From: Janthinobacterium sp. SUN073
Lineage (GTDB): Bacteria; Pseudomonadota; Gammaproteobacteria; Burkholderiales; Burkholderiaceae_D
Assembly: GCF_030397665.1 (NCBI RefSeq)
Contig: NZ_JAPUBT010000007.1
Location: forward strand, 248,001-312,000
Direction of reading: 5' to 3'
DNA length: 64,000 nt
The notes below the pieces were generated by a model. That model was not told the origin of the DNA and did not search any database. It saw only the letters and a program-made list of their open reading frames with translations. Numbering within the stretch: the stretch's first letter is position 1; each line of letters begins with the position of its first letter. Positions 7,840 to 17,065 of this stretch are shown in pieces. The translations under genes and the position numbers were made by a program.

Positions 7840-9000
7840 ATGCGACGATTCTGGTTATTGTTTGCGCAAACCGTGACGATCGCGTTGGCGCTGTACTTTG
7901 TGTATGGCGCGCTGCGCCCGGCCAGCCGGGTACAGCAGCTGGGCTCTCCCGCCAAGCCGGTGCCCGTGGTGGAAACGGCGTCGAGCAGCCTGGCGCCCGG
8001 TTCCTACCGCGACGCGGCGGCGCGCGCCATGCCCGCCGTCGTCAACATCCTCACCCTGCAAGTGCCCAAGCGCGGCGCCCATCCGCTGGCGCGCGATCCC
8101 TTTTTCAAACGTTTCTTCGGCGAGCGCGACCCGGACGCTGAGGATGGCGAGGACTTGAAAAACAGCCTCGGTTCCGGCGTCATCGTCAGCCATGAAGGCT
8201 ATGTGCTGACCAACAATCATGTGGTCGAAGGCGCCGACGAAATCGAAGTGGTGCTCACCGATGGCCGCAAGGCGCCCGCCAAGGTGGTGGGCCTGGATCC
8301 GGAAACGGACCTGGCCGTCATCAAGATCAACCTCGACAAGTTGCCCGTCATCGTGCTGGGCCAGTCGGAACTGGCGCGCGTGGGCGACGTGGTGCTGGCC
8401 ATCGGCAACCCGTTCGGCGTGGGCCAGACGGTGACCATGGGCATCATCTCCGCGCTGGGCCGCAACAACCTGCACATCAACAGCTTTGAAAACTTCATCC
8501 AGACGGATGCGGCCATCAACTTCGGCAACTCGGGCGGCGCGCTGGTCGATACGCGCGGCAACTTGATCGGCATCAATACGGCGATTTACTCGCAAAGCGG
8601 CGGTTCCGTCGGCATCGGCTTCGCCATTCCCGTCTCGACGGCCAAGACGGTGATGGAAGCCATCATCAAGGATGGTCACGTGGTGCGGGGCTGGATCGGC
8701 GTGGAAACGCAGGACATCACGCCTGAGCTGGCGCAAAGCTTCAACTTGCAGCGCACCAGCGGCGCCATCATCGCCGGCGTGGTGCGCAACGGCCCGGCCG
8801 ACAAGGCGGGCATCGTGCCCGGCGATATCCTGCTGACGGTGCAAGGCAAGCCCGTGGGCGACACGACGGAAATGCTGAACCTGATCGCCCAACTGCCGCC
8901 CGGCGAAAAAGCTAAAATGACGGTGCTGCGCAAGAATCGCGAAGCGGCGCTCGATGTGATGGTGGGCAAGCGCCCCATCCCGAAAGAGCTTTCCAAATAG
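7840..9000 (+). CDS. Membrane-anchored S1C serine protease, DegS/HtrA-like, one PDZ
   Basis: A 386-residue trypsin-fold protease. An N-terminal anchor (about 5-24) places the body in the periplasm. The catalytic triad is His127 (TNNHVVEG), Asp157 (DPETDLAV) and Ser231 (GNSGGAL). A single PDZ domain (about 285-375) follows, as in DegS, rather than the two of DegP. DegS-type proteases sense misfolded outer-membrane proteins and cleave anti-sigma-E; that role is inferred, since no rseA or rpoE is in the window. It follows mscL on the same strand. No strong ribosome site precedes the ATG. Confidence 0.9.
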   Translation: MRRFWLLFAQTVTIALALYFVYGALRPASRVQQLGSPAKPVPVVETASSSLAPGSYRDAAARAMPAVVNILTLQVPKRGAHPLARDPFFKRFFGERDPDAEDGEDLKNSLGSGVIVSHEGYVLTNNHVVEGADEIEVVLTDGRKAPAKVVGLDPETDLAVIKINLDKLPVIVLGQSELARVGDVVLAIGNPFGVGQTVTMGIISALGRNNLHINSFENFIQTDAAINFGNSGGALVDTRGNLIGINTAIYSQSGGSVGIGFAIPVSTAKTVMEAIIKDGHVVRGWIGVETQDITPELAQSFNLQRTSGAIIAGVVRNGPADKAGIVPGDILLTVQGKPVGDTTEMLNLIAQLPPGEKAKMTVLRKNREAALDVMVGKRPIPKELSK

Positions 9001-9021
9001 TTGCTGATCGGAATTTGACAC

Positions 9022-9714
9022 ATGCATGTGCGTGATTTGACCCAATTTTTACGTGAACTGAGCGACAACAACAACCGTCCCTGGTTTGTCATGAACAAGC
9101 CCCGCTACGATATCCTGCGCGAAGAATTCCTGGCGCTGGTGACGTCACTCATTGCTGAACTCGGCAAGTTTGATCCGGCCGTGAAATACTGCAATCCGAA
9201 GAAGGCCTTGTTCCGCATCAACCGCGACGTGCGTTTCGCGCACGACAAGAGCCCGTATAAAACGCGTTTTTCGGCCGCCATCGCGCCGAACGACATGCGC
9301 CGCCCCAGCAAGGCGGGCGGTCCCACGTATTATCTGCAGATCGATGGCCAGGGACATTTACTGTTCGGCGCCGGCGAATACATGCCGCCAGCAGGCCGCC
9401 TGAAGGCGCTGCGCGAACACATGGTCAACGACGCGCCAGGTTTTTCCAAAGTGCTGAAAAATAAGCGCTTGAAAGCCCGTTTCGGCACCATCCAGAACGA
9501 GGGCAAGTTGCAGCGCCCGCCCAAGGGTTTCGAGGCGGACGCCGAACATATCGAATTCATCAAGCTCAAAAGCTTTTTTGTCTGGACCGAAGTGCCGCTG
9601 CCCGTGAACGAACCGGAAAAACTGCTGCCGACCCTGGCGGAAGGCTTGAAGGATGCGTGGCCGCTGGTCGAATGGATGCGCGGCGCGAAAGAGCCGGAGG
9701 AAGTCCCCGAGTAA
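9022..9714 (+). CDS. DUF2461 family protein
   Basis: A 230-residue protein of the DUF2461 (TIGR02453) family: DLTQFLRELSDNNNRPWF near the start, KALFRINRDVRFAHDKSPYKT in the middle, and YYLQIDG..LLFGAGEYMP after it are characteristic. No biochemical role is established for the family. There is no signal peptide, so it is probably cytoplasmic. It follows the protease gene by 21 bases and precedes a cupin gene by 18, so all three may be cotranscribed. Confidence 0.88.
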   Translation: MHVRDLTQFLRELSDNNNRPWFVMNKPRYDILREEFLALVTSLIAELGKFDPAVKYCNPKKALFRINRDVRFAHDKSPYKTRFSAAIAPNDMRRPSKAGGPTYYLQIDGQGHLLFGAGEYMPPAGRLKALREHMVNDAPGFSKVLKNKRLKARFGTIQNEGKLQRPPKGFEADAEHIEFIKLKSFFVWTEVPLPVNEPEKLLPTLAEGLKDAWPLVEWMRGAKEPEEVPE

Positions 9715-9732
9715 TTGCTGAAGGAGCACATG

Positions 9733-10074
9733 ATGGCGCTGGAGCACGCAAGTTCAGGACAGGTGATCGAGGTACTGCGCAGGGACGGCGACGACCTGTC
9801 GCAGTTTTCCGCCATCGCGCTGGCCAAGACGGATGAGCTGGAATTGATCCGCATGTGCATGCCCAAGGGCAAGACCATGCCTGAGCATCATGTCCTCGGT
9901 GAAATCACCTTGCTGTGCCTGCAAGGGCAGGTGGCGGTGGAAGCGCATGGCGGCGTGCAAATACTGGGGCCGGGGCAGATGCTGTATCTGCACGGCGGCC
10001 AGGCGCATGCGCTGGAAGCGCGCGAAGACAGTTTATTGCTGTTGACGATATTGATGGCCAAGGCGGGGCGCTAG
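9733..10074 (+). CDS. Small cupin-domain protein
   Basis: This 113-residue protein has a single cupin barrel (about 35-110), with MPEHHVLGEITLLCLQGQV and the second motif GPGQMLYLHGGQAHALEA. The histidines in PEHH and GGQAHA could hold a metal. Function is unknown; such proteins are often metal-binding sensors or detoxification factors. Two adjacent ATGs (9730, 9733) are possible. The second has better spacing from AAGGAG at 9721. Confidence 0.8.
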   Translation: MALEHASSGQVIEVLRRDGDDLSQFSAIALAKTDELELIRMCMPKGKTMPEHHVLGEITLLCLQGQVAVEAHGGVQILGPGQMLYLHGGQAHALEAREDSLLLLTILMAKAGR

Positions 10075-10099
10075 GTTTTCCCTGGCGATTCAGGCCACC

Positions 10100-11140
10100 T
10101 CAGGCCGCCTCGGCGCGCGGATCGCGCGACAGCAGTTGCTGCACCATGATGTGCGGCAAATCGCCATCGAACAGCACGCCGGCCACCGCGTTGGTGATCG
10201 GCATGTCGACGCCCATGCGGCGCGCCAGTTCGCGCACGGCCTTGGCGCACGGCACACCTTCGGCCACGTGACCGAGTTCGGCCACGATGGTGGCCAGCGC
10301 CTTGCCTTGCGCCAGGCCCAGGCCGACCCGGCGGTTGCGCGACAGGTCGCCCGTGCAGGTCAGAATCAAATCACCCATGCCCGTCAAGCCCATGAACGTT
10401 TCCGTCTGGCCACCCAGGGCCGTGCCCAGGCGCGTGATTTCCGCCAGGCCACGCGTGATCAGCGCGGCGCGCGCATTCAAGCCCAAGCCCAGGCCGTCGG
10501 CCACGCCGGTGGCGATCGCCAGCACGTTTTTCACGGCGCCGCCCACTTCCACGCCCACCAGGTCGTCGCTCGCATACACGCGGATGGTGCCGCCATGCAA
10601 GGCCGAGACGACGGCGCCGCGCAAGGCGGCACTGTGCGAGGCGATGGTTAGCGCGCACGGCAGGCCGCGCGCCACTTCCTGTGCGAACGAGGGGCCGGAC
10701 AGGGCGCCGCCGGGGATCTTGTCGCCCAGCACTTCCTGCACGATCTGGTGCGGCAGCAGGCCCGTGCCGCCTTCAAAGCCTTTACAGAGCCATACCAGGT
10801 TGCCGATGGCCTTGTCTTTCAATTGATGCAGCATCGGCCGCAGGCCCGCCACGGGGCAGGCGGCGATCAAGAGGCCGTGCTCACCGCCGGCATGCGCGAC
10901 GGCGGCGTCGAAATCGGCGCTGATGCGCAGTTGCGGCGGCAAAGGGAAACCGGGCAAATAACTGTTTTCGCCGTTGGCGGCCATGGCGGTCATGGCCTCG
11001 CCGTTGCGGCCCCACAGCAGCACGTCGTGGCGGCCGGCCAGGGCCATGGCCACGGCCGTGCCCCAGGCGCCGGCGCCCAGGATGGTGATCTTGCGGGCGG
11101 CGGGAATCATATCGGGAGTGACTTCAGGAGAAACTTGCAT
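10100..11140 (-). CDS. gpsA: Glycerol-3-phosphate dehydrogenase [NAD(P)+]
   Basis: A 346-residue enzyme that reduces dihydroxyacetone phosphate to sn-glycerol-3-phosphate for phospholipid synthesis. The N-terminal Rossmann fold carries GAGAWGTA (residues about 22-29). The C-terminal helical domain has the catalytic Lys in [13 protein letters not shown] and the substrate-binding stretch SRNRRVG. The first ATG is supported by GAGG upstream, although a shorter start at MIPAARK fits the family core too. It lies in a minus-strand run with an SH3 gene, secB, grxC and a rhodanese gene. Confidence 0.96.
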   Translation of the reverse strand: MQVSPEVTPDMIPAARKITILGAGAWGTAVAMALAGRHDVLLWGRNGEAMTAMAANGENSYLPGFPLPPQLRISADFDAAVAHAGGEHGLLIAACPVAGLRPMLHQLKDKAIGNLVWLCKGFEGGTGLLPHQIVQEVLGDKIPGGALSGPSFAQEVARGLPCALTIASHSAALRGAVVSALHGGTIRVYASDDLVGVEVGGAVKNVLAIATGVADGLGLGLNARAALITRGLAEITRLGTALGGQTETFMGLTGMGDLILTCTGDLSRNRRVGLGLAQGKALATIVAELGHVAEGVPCAKAVRELARRMGVDMPITNAVAGVLFDGDLPHIMVQQLLSRDPRAEAA

Positions 11141-11176
11141 GCAACCTCAACGGGGCAGGGGGAACGGGCGCGGTGC

Positions 11177-11638
11177 TTACAAGCCCCACACTTCGCTGGT
11201 CTTGACGTAGCCGCTCTGGCCATCCTTGTGGCGCACCTTGACCCAGCCGGAGCTCGGTTGCTCGCTCATTTCCAGCAGCACGCCCTTGTCGACGAGGATG
11301 ATGGCGGAGGCGGTGTCATCGGGGCTGGCGCGAACCTTGAGGTTCGCGGCGCGCGCCACGACGTTGCGCTTGGCCGACAGGCCCTTGGCTTCGGTCCAGG
11401 CCATTTCGCCGCTGGCGTCGCGTACCTTGACCCATTCGCCGTAGCTGAGCACGACTTCCAGCGGCATGCCGCGTGGCGCCACGTACAGCTTGCCGCCCTT
11501 GGCGGACGGCGCGTCGTACAGGATCACGGGGTTTGCTCCCACCGTTTTGAAATCGACGGCGTGACTGGCGGCGGTGGCCAGCAGCAGCACGGCGCCGGCG
11601 ATCCAGCGGAACTTGCTCAAGAGCGCACTTTTCAACAT
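11177..11638 (-). CDS. Secreted bacterial SH3-domain protein
   Basis: A 153-residue protein with a signal peptide (LLSKFRWIAGAVLLLATAASHA, residues about 4-25) and two SH3b-like repeats: one around VGANPVILYDAPSAKGGKLYVAPRG and one around NLKVRASPDDTASAIILVDKG. Bacterial SH3 domains often bind peptidoglycan or periplasmic partners; its role here is unknown. The start at 11638 fits the signal peptide; an upstream frame extension lacks support. It sits between secB and gpsA in the same direction. Confidence 0.85.
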   Translation of the reverse strand: MLKSALLSKFRWIAGAVLLLATAASHAVDFKTVGANPVILYDAPSAKGGKLYVAPRGMPLEVVLSYGEWVKVRDASGEMAWTEAKGLSAKRNVVARAANLKVRASPDDTASAIILVDKGVLLEMSEQPSSGWVKVRHKDGQSGYVKTSEVWGL

Positions 11639-11720
11639 GATATTTTGAACCTTAACGAAACACGGCGGCCAGGCCGCCGTGTCAGGCCAGCCATGACGGC
11701 CGGCGGGGTCTTGCAAGAGC

Positions 11721-12194
11721 TTAGTGCGTTTCGCTGGCTGCTGGTGCTGCTGCAGCGGCGTCAGCAATAGCTTGCAGACGTTGTTGGTAGAACACTTCGA
11801 AGTTGATCTCGGCCAGGTGCACTGGCGGGAAGCCGGCACGGGTGATCACGTCGGCGATGTTGGCGCGCAGGTAAGGGTAGATGATGTTCGGGCAGCCGAT
11901 CCCCAGCAGCGGATCGAGTTGATCGGCAGGAATGTTGCGTGCTTCGAAGATACCGGCTTGCTTGCCTTCGACCAGGAAAGCGACTTTTTCGCCAACTTTG
12001 GCCGTCACGGTGATGGTCACGGTGGCTTCGAAGATACCGTCGGCCAGAGGCGCAGCGCCCACGTCCAGAGCTACTTCGATGGCTGGCGCTTCTTGTTCCA
12101 GGAAAATAGCTGGGGAATTTGGTTGTTCCAGCGACATGTCTTTCAGGTAGACGCGTTGGATTTGGAAGACTGGTTGCAGATTTTCGTCAGACAT
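11721..12194 (-). CDS. secB: Protein-export chaperone SecB
   Basis: A 157-residue cytosolic tetrameric chaperone that keeps preproteins unfolded and hands them to SecA. The family core is visible: [19 protein letters not shown], the strand pattern [10 protein letters not shown], and the C-terminal [17 protein letters not shown]. The start at 12194 matches the family; an upstream frame extension has no conserved residues. The C-terminal Ala-rich tail is common in Burkholderiales SecB. Confidence 0.96.
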   Translation of the reverse strand: MSDENLQPVFQIQRVYLKDMSLEQPNSPAIFLEQEAPAIEVALDVGAAPLADGIFEATVTITVTAKVGEKVAFLVEGKQAGIFEARNIPADQLDPLLGIGCPNIIYPYLRANIADVITRAGFPPVHLAEINFEVFYQQRLQAIADAAAAAPAASETH

Positions 12195-12354
12195 GGAACG
12201 CTTTCGTTGTAAGGGACAAGAACGGCACACCGTTCAAATATGGTGCTTGCGGTATGTAAACCGCGCCGGGTAGGCGCGGCCAGATCAGGTGCGAGGGCAA
12301 TTGTATCAAAACAATACGACAAAAAACCAAGCAATTTCTCGAACCCGCTTTATA

Positions 12355-12621
12355 TCAGGCTGCCGTGCCATTTAACAAGGGGTCCAGCTTGCCAGCTTGA
12401 TCGAGCGCATACAAATCGTCGAATCCGCCCACGTGGGTATCGCCCACATAGATCTGCGGCACCGTGCGGCGGCCCGTGCGTTCCATCATCTTGATGCGCT
12501 CTTCCGGGTCGAGGTCGACGCGGATCTTTTGCACGGCCACGCCCTTGGATTCCAACAGGCGCTCGGCGCGCACGCAATACGGGCACACGGCGGTGCTGTA
12601 AACAATTACTGGTACGGTCAT
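12355..12621 (-). CDS. grxC: Glutaredoxin 3
   Basis: An 88-residue thioredoxin-fold dithiol glutaredoxin, reducing disulfides with glutathione. The active site CPYC is at residues 13-16, the cis-proline segment is RTVPQIYVGDTHVGG, and the C-terminal helix is LLNG. It lies between secB and a membrane rhodanese gene, a common betaproteobacterial order. The 160-base gap to secB (12195-12354) shows no gene. Confidence 0.96.
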   Translation of the reverse strand: MTVPVIVYSTAVCPYCVRAERLLESKGVAVQKIRVDLDPEERIKMMERTGRRTVPQIYVGDTHVGGFDDLYALDQAGKLDPLLNGTAA

Positions 12622-12646
12622 GATGCTTCCTTCAGTTAAGGCCGGC

Positions 12647-13063
12647 TTACTTGGCCAGCGACAAGGTTTTCAATGGCAAACCCTGCTTTTTCCACTCGTC
12701 GATGCCGCCTTCCAGGCTCGTTGCCTCAGCGAAACCGGCTTTGCCCAGCAGGCCGACGGCCGTTGCCGAACGCGAACCTTTCTGGCAAACCACTACAATG
12801 GGGCGCGTTTTGAATTTTTCCAGCTCGCCCAGGCGTTTTGCCAGTTCCGGCAGCGGCATATTTTTTGCGTCAGGCAAGTGGCCCGTGGCGAACTCTTCCG
12901 CGCTGCGCACGTCAACAATGATGGTCTTGCCACGGTTAATCAGTTGCGTGACTTCCAGCACGGTCGCGCGCTTGCCGCGCATCGACAGCAGTGGCCAGAG
13001 GAGGGCGCCGCCGGAAATAATGACGATGGCAAACAGAAAAATGTGGTCGATAATGAATTTCAC
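12647..13063 (-). CDS. Membrane-anchored rhodanese-domain protein
   Basis: A 138-residue protein with an N-terminal membrane segment (about 5-26) and one rhodanese domain (about 35-130). The catalytic Cys lies in the loop VVCQKGSRSA, which fits a sulfurtransferase or persulfide carrier. The substrate is unknown. It is placed next to grxC and secB as in many Burkholderiales, and is divergent from gpmA across a 106-base gap. Confidence 0.9.
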   Translation of the reverse strand: MKFIIDHIFLFAIVIISGGALLWPLLSMRGKRATVLEVTQLINRGKTIIVDVRSAEEFATGHLPDAKNMPLPELAKRLGELEKFKTRPIVVVCQKGSRSATAVGLLGKAGFAEATSLEGGIDEWKKQGLPLKTLSLAK

Positions 13064-13169
13064 GTAGGGTCCAATGGTTTAAGTCAATCCGCGCATTATA
13101 AAATAGAAGCTGGACGAGGTCTTTTTACGTTTTGCTTTTTTGATTTGAACCCCTTGAGAAGATAGAACT

Positions 13170-13916
13170 ATGTACAAAATCGTTTTCATGCGTCACGGCG
13201 AGTCCACCTGGAATCTCGATAACCGCTTCACCGGCTGGACCGACGTCGATCTGACGGAAAAGGGCGTCAACGAAGCCAAGGCCGCCGGCCAGATCCTCAA
13301 GCAGGAAGGTTTTACGTTCGACGTGGCCTACACTTCCGTCCTGAAGCGCGCCATTCGCACTCTGTGGCTGGCGCTCGACGAGATGGACATGATGTATTTG
13401 CCAATCAAGAACGACTGGCGCTTGAACGAACGCCACTACGGCGCCCTGCAAGGCCTGGACAAGGGCGAGACAGCCGCCAAGTATGGCGACGAGCAAGTAT
13501 TGGTGTGGCGCCGCAGCTACGACACGCCGCCGCCGCCGCTGGAAGCGAACGATGACCGCGCCTCGTTCAACGATCCGCGCTACGCCGGCTTGCCGAAAGC
13601 GTCGATTCCGCTGACCGAATGCCTGAAAGACACCGTGGCGCGCGTGATGCCGTCCTGGGACGAGGAAATCGCTCCGGCCATCCGCGCCGGCAAGAAGATC
13701 ATCATTTCGGCCCACGGCAACAGCCTGCGCGCGCTGATCAAGATGCTCGATGGCATCAGCGACAGCGATATCGTCGGCCTGAACATCCCGAACGGCCAGC
13801 CGCTCGTGTATGAACTGGACGCCGACCTGAAACCGATCCGTCACTACTACCTGGGCGACCCGGCAGCGATTGCGGCAGCGCAAGCGGCCGTGGCGAACCA
13901 AGGGAAGGCCAAGTAA
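13170..13916 (+). CDS. gpmA: 2,3-bisphosphoglycerate-dependent phosphoglycerate mutase
   Basis: A 248-residue glycolytic enzyme interconverting 3- and 2-phosphoglycerate. The catalytic histidine is in MRHGESTWN near residue 9. Also seen are [13 protein letters not shown], the [11 protein letters not shown] segment, and the second histidine in [13 protein letters not shown]. Length fits the family (about 247-250). It is plus-strand, tightly followed by an envC-like gene. Confidence 0.97.
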   Translation: MYKIVFMRHGESTWNLDNRFTGWTDVDLTEKGVNEAKAAGQILKQEGFTFDVAYTSVLKRAIRTLWLALDEMDMMYLPIKNDWRLNERHYGALQGLDKGETAAKYGDEQVLVWRRSYDTPPPPLEANDDRASFNDPRYAGLPKASIPLTECLKDTVARVMPSWDEEIAPAIRAGKKIIISAHGNSLRALIKMLDGISDSDIVGLNIPNGQPLVYELDADLKPIRHYYLGDPAAIAAAQAAVANQGKAK

Positions 13917-13917
13917 C

Positions 13918-15453
13918 TTGTTGTCTTTCTTCCGCGGCACAGCGATCGCCCCCTCTGCTGAACGACCCCTGCCGGCGTGGCGCGCCGGCGCCATGCTGTG
14001 CGCAGCGCTGCTGTTCTCCAGCGGCGTGGCACAGGGTGCCAAGCCCACCGAACGCAGCAAGCAGAAAGCGGCCGCGGAAGCACAACGTGCTGGATTGCAA
14101 CAAAAGCTGACGGCGCTCAAGCGCGACATCAGCCGCACGGAAAGCGCCAAGGATGACGCGGCCGATACCCTGGCCGAGTCGGAAGAGGCCATTTCCAACG
14201 CCAACCGCGCCTTGCGCGACCTGGCGCAGGAGCAAAGCGAGACGGGCGTGAAACTCAATGCGCTGGGGCAAGAGCACCGGCAATTGACGGCCACCGTCGA
14301 AAAACAAAAAGCACAGCTGTCCAAATTGCTGCGTGAACAATATGTTGCCGGCAACGAAGACCGCATCAAGCTGCTCTTGTCGGGCGACAATCCGAATCGC
14401 ATCAACCGCGACTTGCAATTGATGGCGTATGTGTCGCAGGCGCAGGCGCGCCTGCTCGACGCCTTGCGCGCCAACTTGCTGGCGGTGGAGAAAAACCAGG
14501 CGGACGTGCAGAACGCCAAGGATGAACTGGAGGAAATCGCGCAGGAAGAGCGCGACCAGAAGGCCCTGCTGGTGCAAGAGAAGGCGCGCCGCGCCGCCTT
14601 GCTGACGAGCTTGTCGCAGCGCCTGGTGGCGCAACGCAAGGAAGTGGGCAATGTCGAGCGCGACGAACAGCGCATGGGCAACTTGGTCGACAAGCTGGCG
14701 AAACTGATCGAAGAGCAGGCCGCCGCCGCCGCCGCTGAAAAGAAACGCCAGCAATTGCTGGCTGAGCAGCGCGCCGCCGCCAAGGCCGCCGCTGATGCCA
14801 GGATCGCGGCGGAAAAACGCGAACGCCTGCTGGCCGCGCGCGCCAAGGCCGCCCAGGCGCAGGCCGAACGCGAACGCCTGGCGAAAGAGCAACAAAACAA
14901 ATCGGGCAAGATCAAGCCGCAGACGCCGCCAGCGCCCGTGAAACTGGAACCGATCGACGATGACGAACCGCCGCAGGTGGCCAAGGTCGCGCCCAAGCCC
15001 GAACCCAAGCCGGAACCGGAGCCGGAACGTCCGAGCCTGGGCCCAGCCGCGCCGGCCGGTGCCTTTGCCAGCATGAAAGGGCAGCTGCGCGCGCCCGTGG
15101 CAGGCAAGATCGCCGCCCGCTTCGGTAGCAAGCGCGGTGACGGCCCCAGCTGGAAGGGCGTGTTCATCCGCACGGGCGAAGGCAGCGAAATCCACGCCAT
15201 CGCTGGCGGCCGCGTCGTGTTTTCCGACTGGCTGCGCGGTTTCGGCAATTTGATCATCGTCGACCATGGCGGCCAGTACATGAGTATTTATGGCAATAAC
15301 CAATCCTTGCTGAAACGCGTGGGCGATGCCGTCAAGGGTGGCGACGCCATTGCCAGCGCGGGCAATAGCGGCGGCAACGAGGAATCAGGGCTATACTTTG
15401 AATTGCGCCATCAGGGCCGCGCCTTCGACCCCGCCACCTGGGTGAAGTTTTAA
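13918..15453 (+). CDS. EnvC-like murein hydrolase activator, degenerate M23/LytM
   Basis: A periplasmic factor with a signal peptide, long coiled coils (about 35-330, Ala/Lys/Glu/Arg-rich with AAAAAEKKRQQLLAEQ) and a C-terminal LytM domain (last about 120 residues). EnvC proteins activate division amidases instead of cutting murein. Here the LytM zinc ligands look lost: the expected H-x3-D is SWKGVF, and the final HxH reads YFELRHQG. A TTG start at 13918, just after the gpmA stop with AAGG at 13904, gives the best signal peptide. A start inside gpmA or at the ATG at 13993 cannot be excluded. A ctpA-type protease follows. Confidence 0.85.
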   Translation: MLSFFRGTAIAPSAERPLPAWRAGAMLCAALLFSSGVAQGAKPTERSKQKAAAEAQRAGLQQKLTALKRDISRTESAKDDAADTLAESEEAISNANRALRDLAQEQSETGVKLNALGQEHRQLTATVEKQKAQLSKLLREQYVAGNEDRIKLLLSGDNPNRINRDLQLMAYVSQAQARLLDALRANLLAVEKNQADVQNAKDELEEIAQEERDQKALLVQEKARRAALLTSLSQRLVAQRKEVGNVERDEQRMGNLVDKLAKLIEEQAAAAAAEKKRQQLLAEQRAAAKAAADARIAAEKRERLLAARAKAAQAQAERERLAKEQQNKSGKIKPQTPPAPVKLEPIDDDEPPQVAKVAPKPEPKPEPEPERPSLGPAAPAGAFASMKGQLRAPVAGKIAARFGSKRGDGPSWKGVFIRTGEGSEIHAIAGGRVVFSDWLRGFGNLIIVDHGGQYMSIYGNNQSLLKRVGDAVKGGDAIASAGNSGGNEESGLYFELRHQGRAFDPATWVKF

Positions 15454-15487
15454 GTTCCCCAGCGAATTTGTAGATTGCGAAGAATAC

Positions 15488-16981
15488 ATGGGTATCAAAG
15501 TCAAAAGTATCGGCCTGATCGGTCTGGGCGTCCTGGCCGGCATCGGCATGTCGCTGCAGTTCCCGGCCGTGGCGCAGAAAATCACGAATGCCCCGCTGCC
15601 GCTCGACGAGCTGCGCCAGCTGTCCGACGTCTTCGGCCTGATCAAGTCCGATTATGTCGAGAAGGTGGAAGACAAGAAACTCTTGACGGAAGCCATTTCC
15701 GGCATGGTCTCGTCGCTGGACCCGCATTCCGTCTACCTCGACAAGAATGCCTTCAAGGAAATGCGCGAAAGCGTGCAGGGCAAGTTTGTCGGCATCGGCA
15801 TCGAAGTGAGCATGGAAGACGGCTACGTGAAAGTCGTCTCGCCCATCGAGGACAGCCCCGCCGCCAAGGCCGGTATCCTGGCTGGCGACCTGATCACCCG
15901 CCTCGACAATATCCCCCTGAAGGGCTTGCAGCTGGAGGACGTCATCAAGAAGATGCGCGGCCAGCCCGGCAGCAAGCTGGTGCTGACCATGTCGCGCAAG
16001 GGCGAAAGCAAGCCGCTGGTGTTCCCCATCGTGCGCGAGGAAATCCGCGTGCAAAGCGTGAAGGCCAAGATGGTCGCGCCCGGCTATGCCTGGCTGCGCA
16101 TCGCCCAGTTCCAGGAACCGACCGTCGATGACATGGTCAAAAAGATCAATGCGCTGTATGCGCAAGACCCCAAGCTCAAGGGCTTGGTGCTGGACTTGCG
16201 CAACGATCCCGGTGGCGTCGTGCCGGGCGCTATCGGCGTGGCAACAGCATTTCTTCCGGGTAATTCCGTGATCGTTTCCACCAAGGGCCAGTTGCCGGAG
16301 TCGAAGCAAGTGTTTTATGGCCGCCGCGAATTCTATGCGCCGCCGGGCGCCAAGGCCGACCCGCTGGCCAAGCTGCCGGCCGCGCTGAAAACCGTGCCGC
16401 TGGTGGTGTTGGTCAATGCCGGTTCCGCGTCCGCGTCGGAAATCGTCGCCGGTGCCTTGCAGGATTACCAGCGCGCCACCGTCATCGGCACGCAAACGTT
16501 CGGCAAGGGTTCCGTGCAAACCTTGCGCCAGATCACAGCCGACACGGCCGTCAAGCTGACGACGGCCCGCTACTACACGCCAAAAGGCCGGGCCATCCAG
16601 GCGCGTGGCATCGTGCCCGACTTGCTGGTCGATGAAACGGCCGAAGGCGACGGCTGGAACAGCCTGCGTGTGCGCGAGGCGGACCTGGAAAAACACTTGA
16701 GCAGCAACGACGGCAAGCCGGAAGCGGCCAAGCCGACGATGGAAGGCATGCAGGATCAATTGGAAGAAGAGCAGCGCCTGATCGCCACGGCGAAAAAGCG
16801 CAAGCCGCTCGAATACGGCGCCAAGGATGATTTCCAGCTGCAACAAGCCTTGAACCACTTCCAGGGCTTGCCGGTGCAGCTGGCCAAGGTGGACCCGAAG
16901 GCGGAGAAGATCGGCGCCAAGCCGGAAATCGCTTCCGACATCAAGGCGGACGATAAAAAGATTCCAGTGCAGAAGCCGTGA
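15488..16981 (+). CDS. S41 carboxyl-terminal processing protease (CtpA-like)
   Basis: A 497-residue periplasmic serine protease with an N-terminal anchor or signal (about 7-28), a PDZ domain (about 95-180) that selects C-termini, and an S41 catalytic core. The Ser-Lys dyad fits Ser315 (in GSASASE) and Lys340 (in TFGKGS), 25 residues apart as in E. coli Tsp. The Lys/Glu-rich tail after about 410 is unusual in length. It is cotranscribed with the envC-like gene, as in many proteobacteria. Targets are unknown. Confidence 0.93.
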   Translation: MGIKVKSIGLIGLGVLAGIGMSLQFPAVAQKITNAPLPLDELRQLSDVFGLIKSDYVEKVEDKKLLTEAISGMVSSLDPHSVYLDKNAFKEMRESVQGKFVGIGIEVSMEDGYVKVVSPIEDSPAAKAGILAGDLITRLDNIPLKGLQLEDVIKKMRGQPGSKLVLTMSRKGESKPLVFPIVREEIRVQSVKAKMVAPGYAWLRIAQFQEPTVDDMVKKINALYAQDPKLKGLVLDLRNDPGGVVPGAIGVATAFLPGNSVIVSTKGQLPESKQVFYGRREFYAPPGAKADPLAKLPAALKTVPLVVLVNAGSASASEIVAGALQDYQRATVIGTQTFGKGSVQTLRQITADTAVKLTTARYYTPKGRAIQARGIVPDLLVDETAEGDGWNSLRVREADLEKHLSSNDGKPEAAKPTMEGMQDQLEEEQRLIATAKKRKPLEYGAKDDFQLQQALNHFQGLPVQLAKVDPKAEKIGAKPEIASDIKADDKKIPVQKP

Positions 16982-17003
16982 TGCTTAACCCAATGCAAGT
17001 GCC

Positions 17004-17030
17004 GGGGTCGGACCCTGAGGGTCCGACCCC
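17004..17030. repeat. GC-rich perfect palindrome (REP/terminator-like)
   Basis: A perfect 12-base stem (17004-17015 with 17019-17030) and a TGA loop, GGGGTCGGACCC on the left arm. It is not followed by a U-run. Similar GGTC-rich palindromes occur as dispersed intergenic repeats in related genomes, from memory only. It sits between the ctpA-type gene and a moeB-like gene and may act as a transcription barrier. Confidence 0.55.
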
Positions 17031-17065
17031 AGGGTTTGATCTGGGTTTGCAGTAGACGTAAAACC

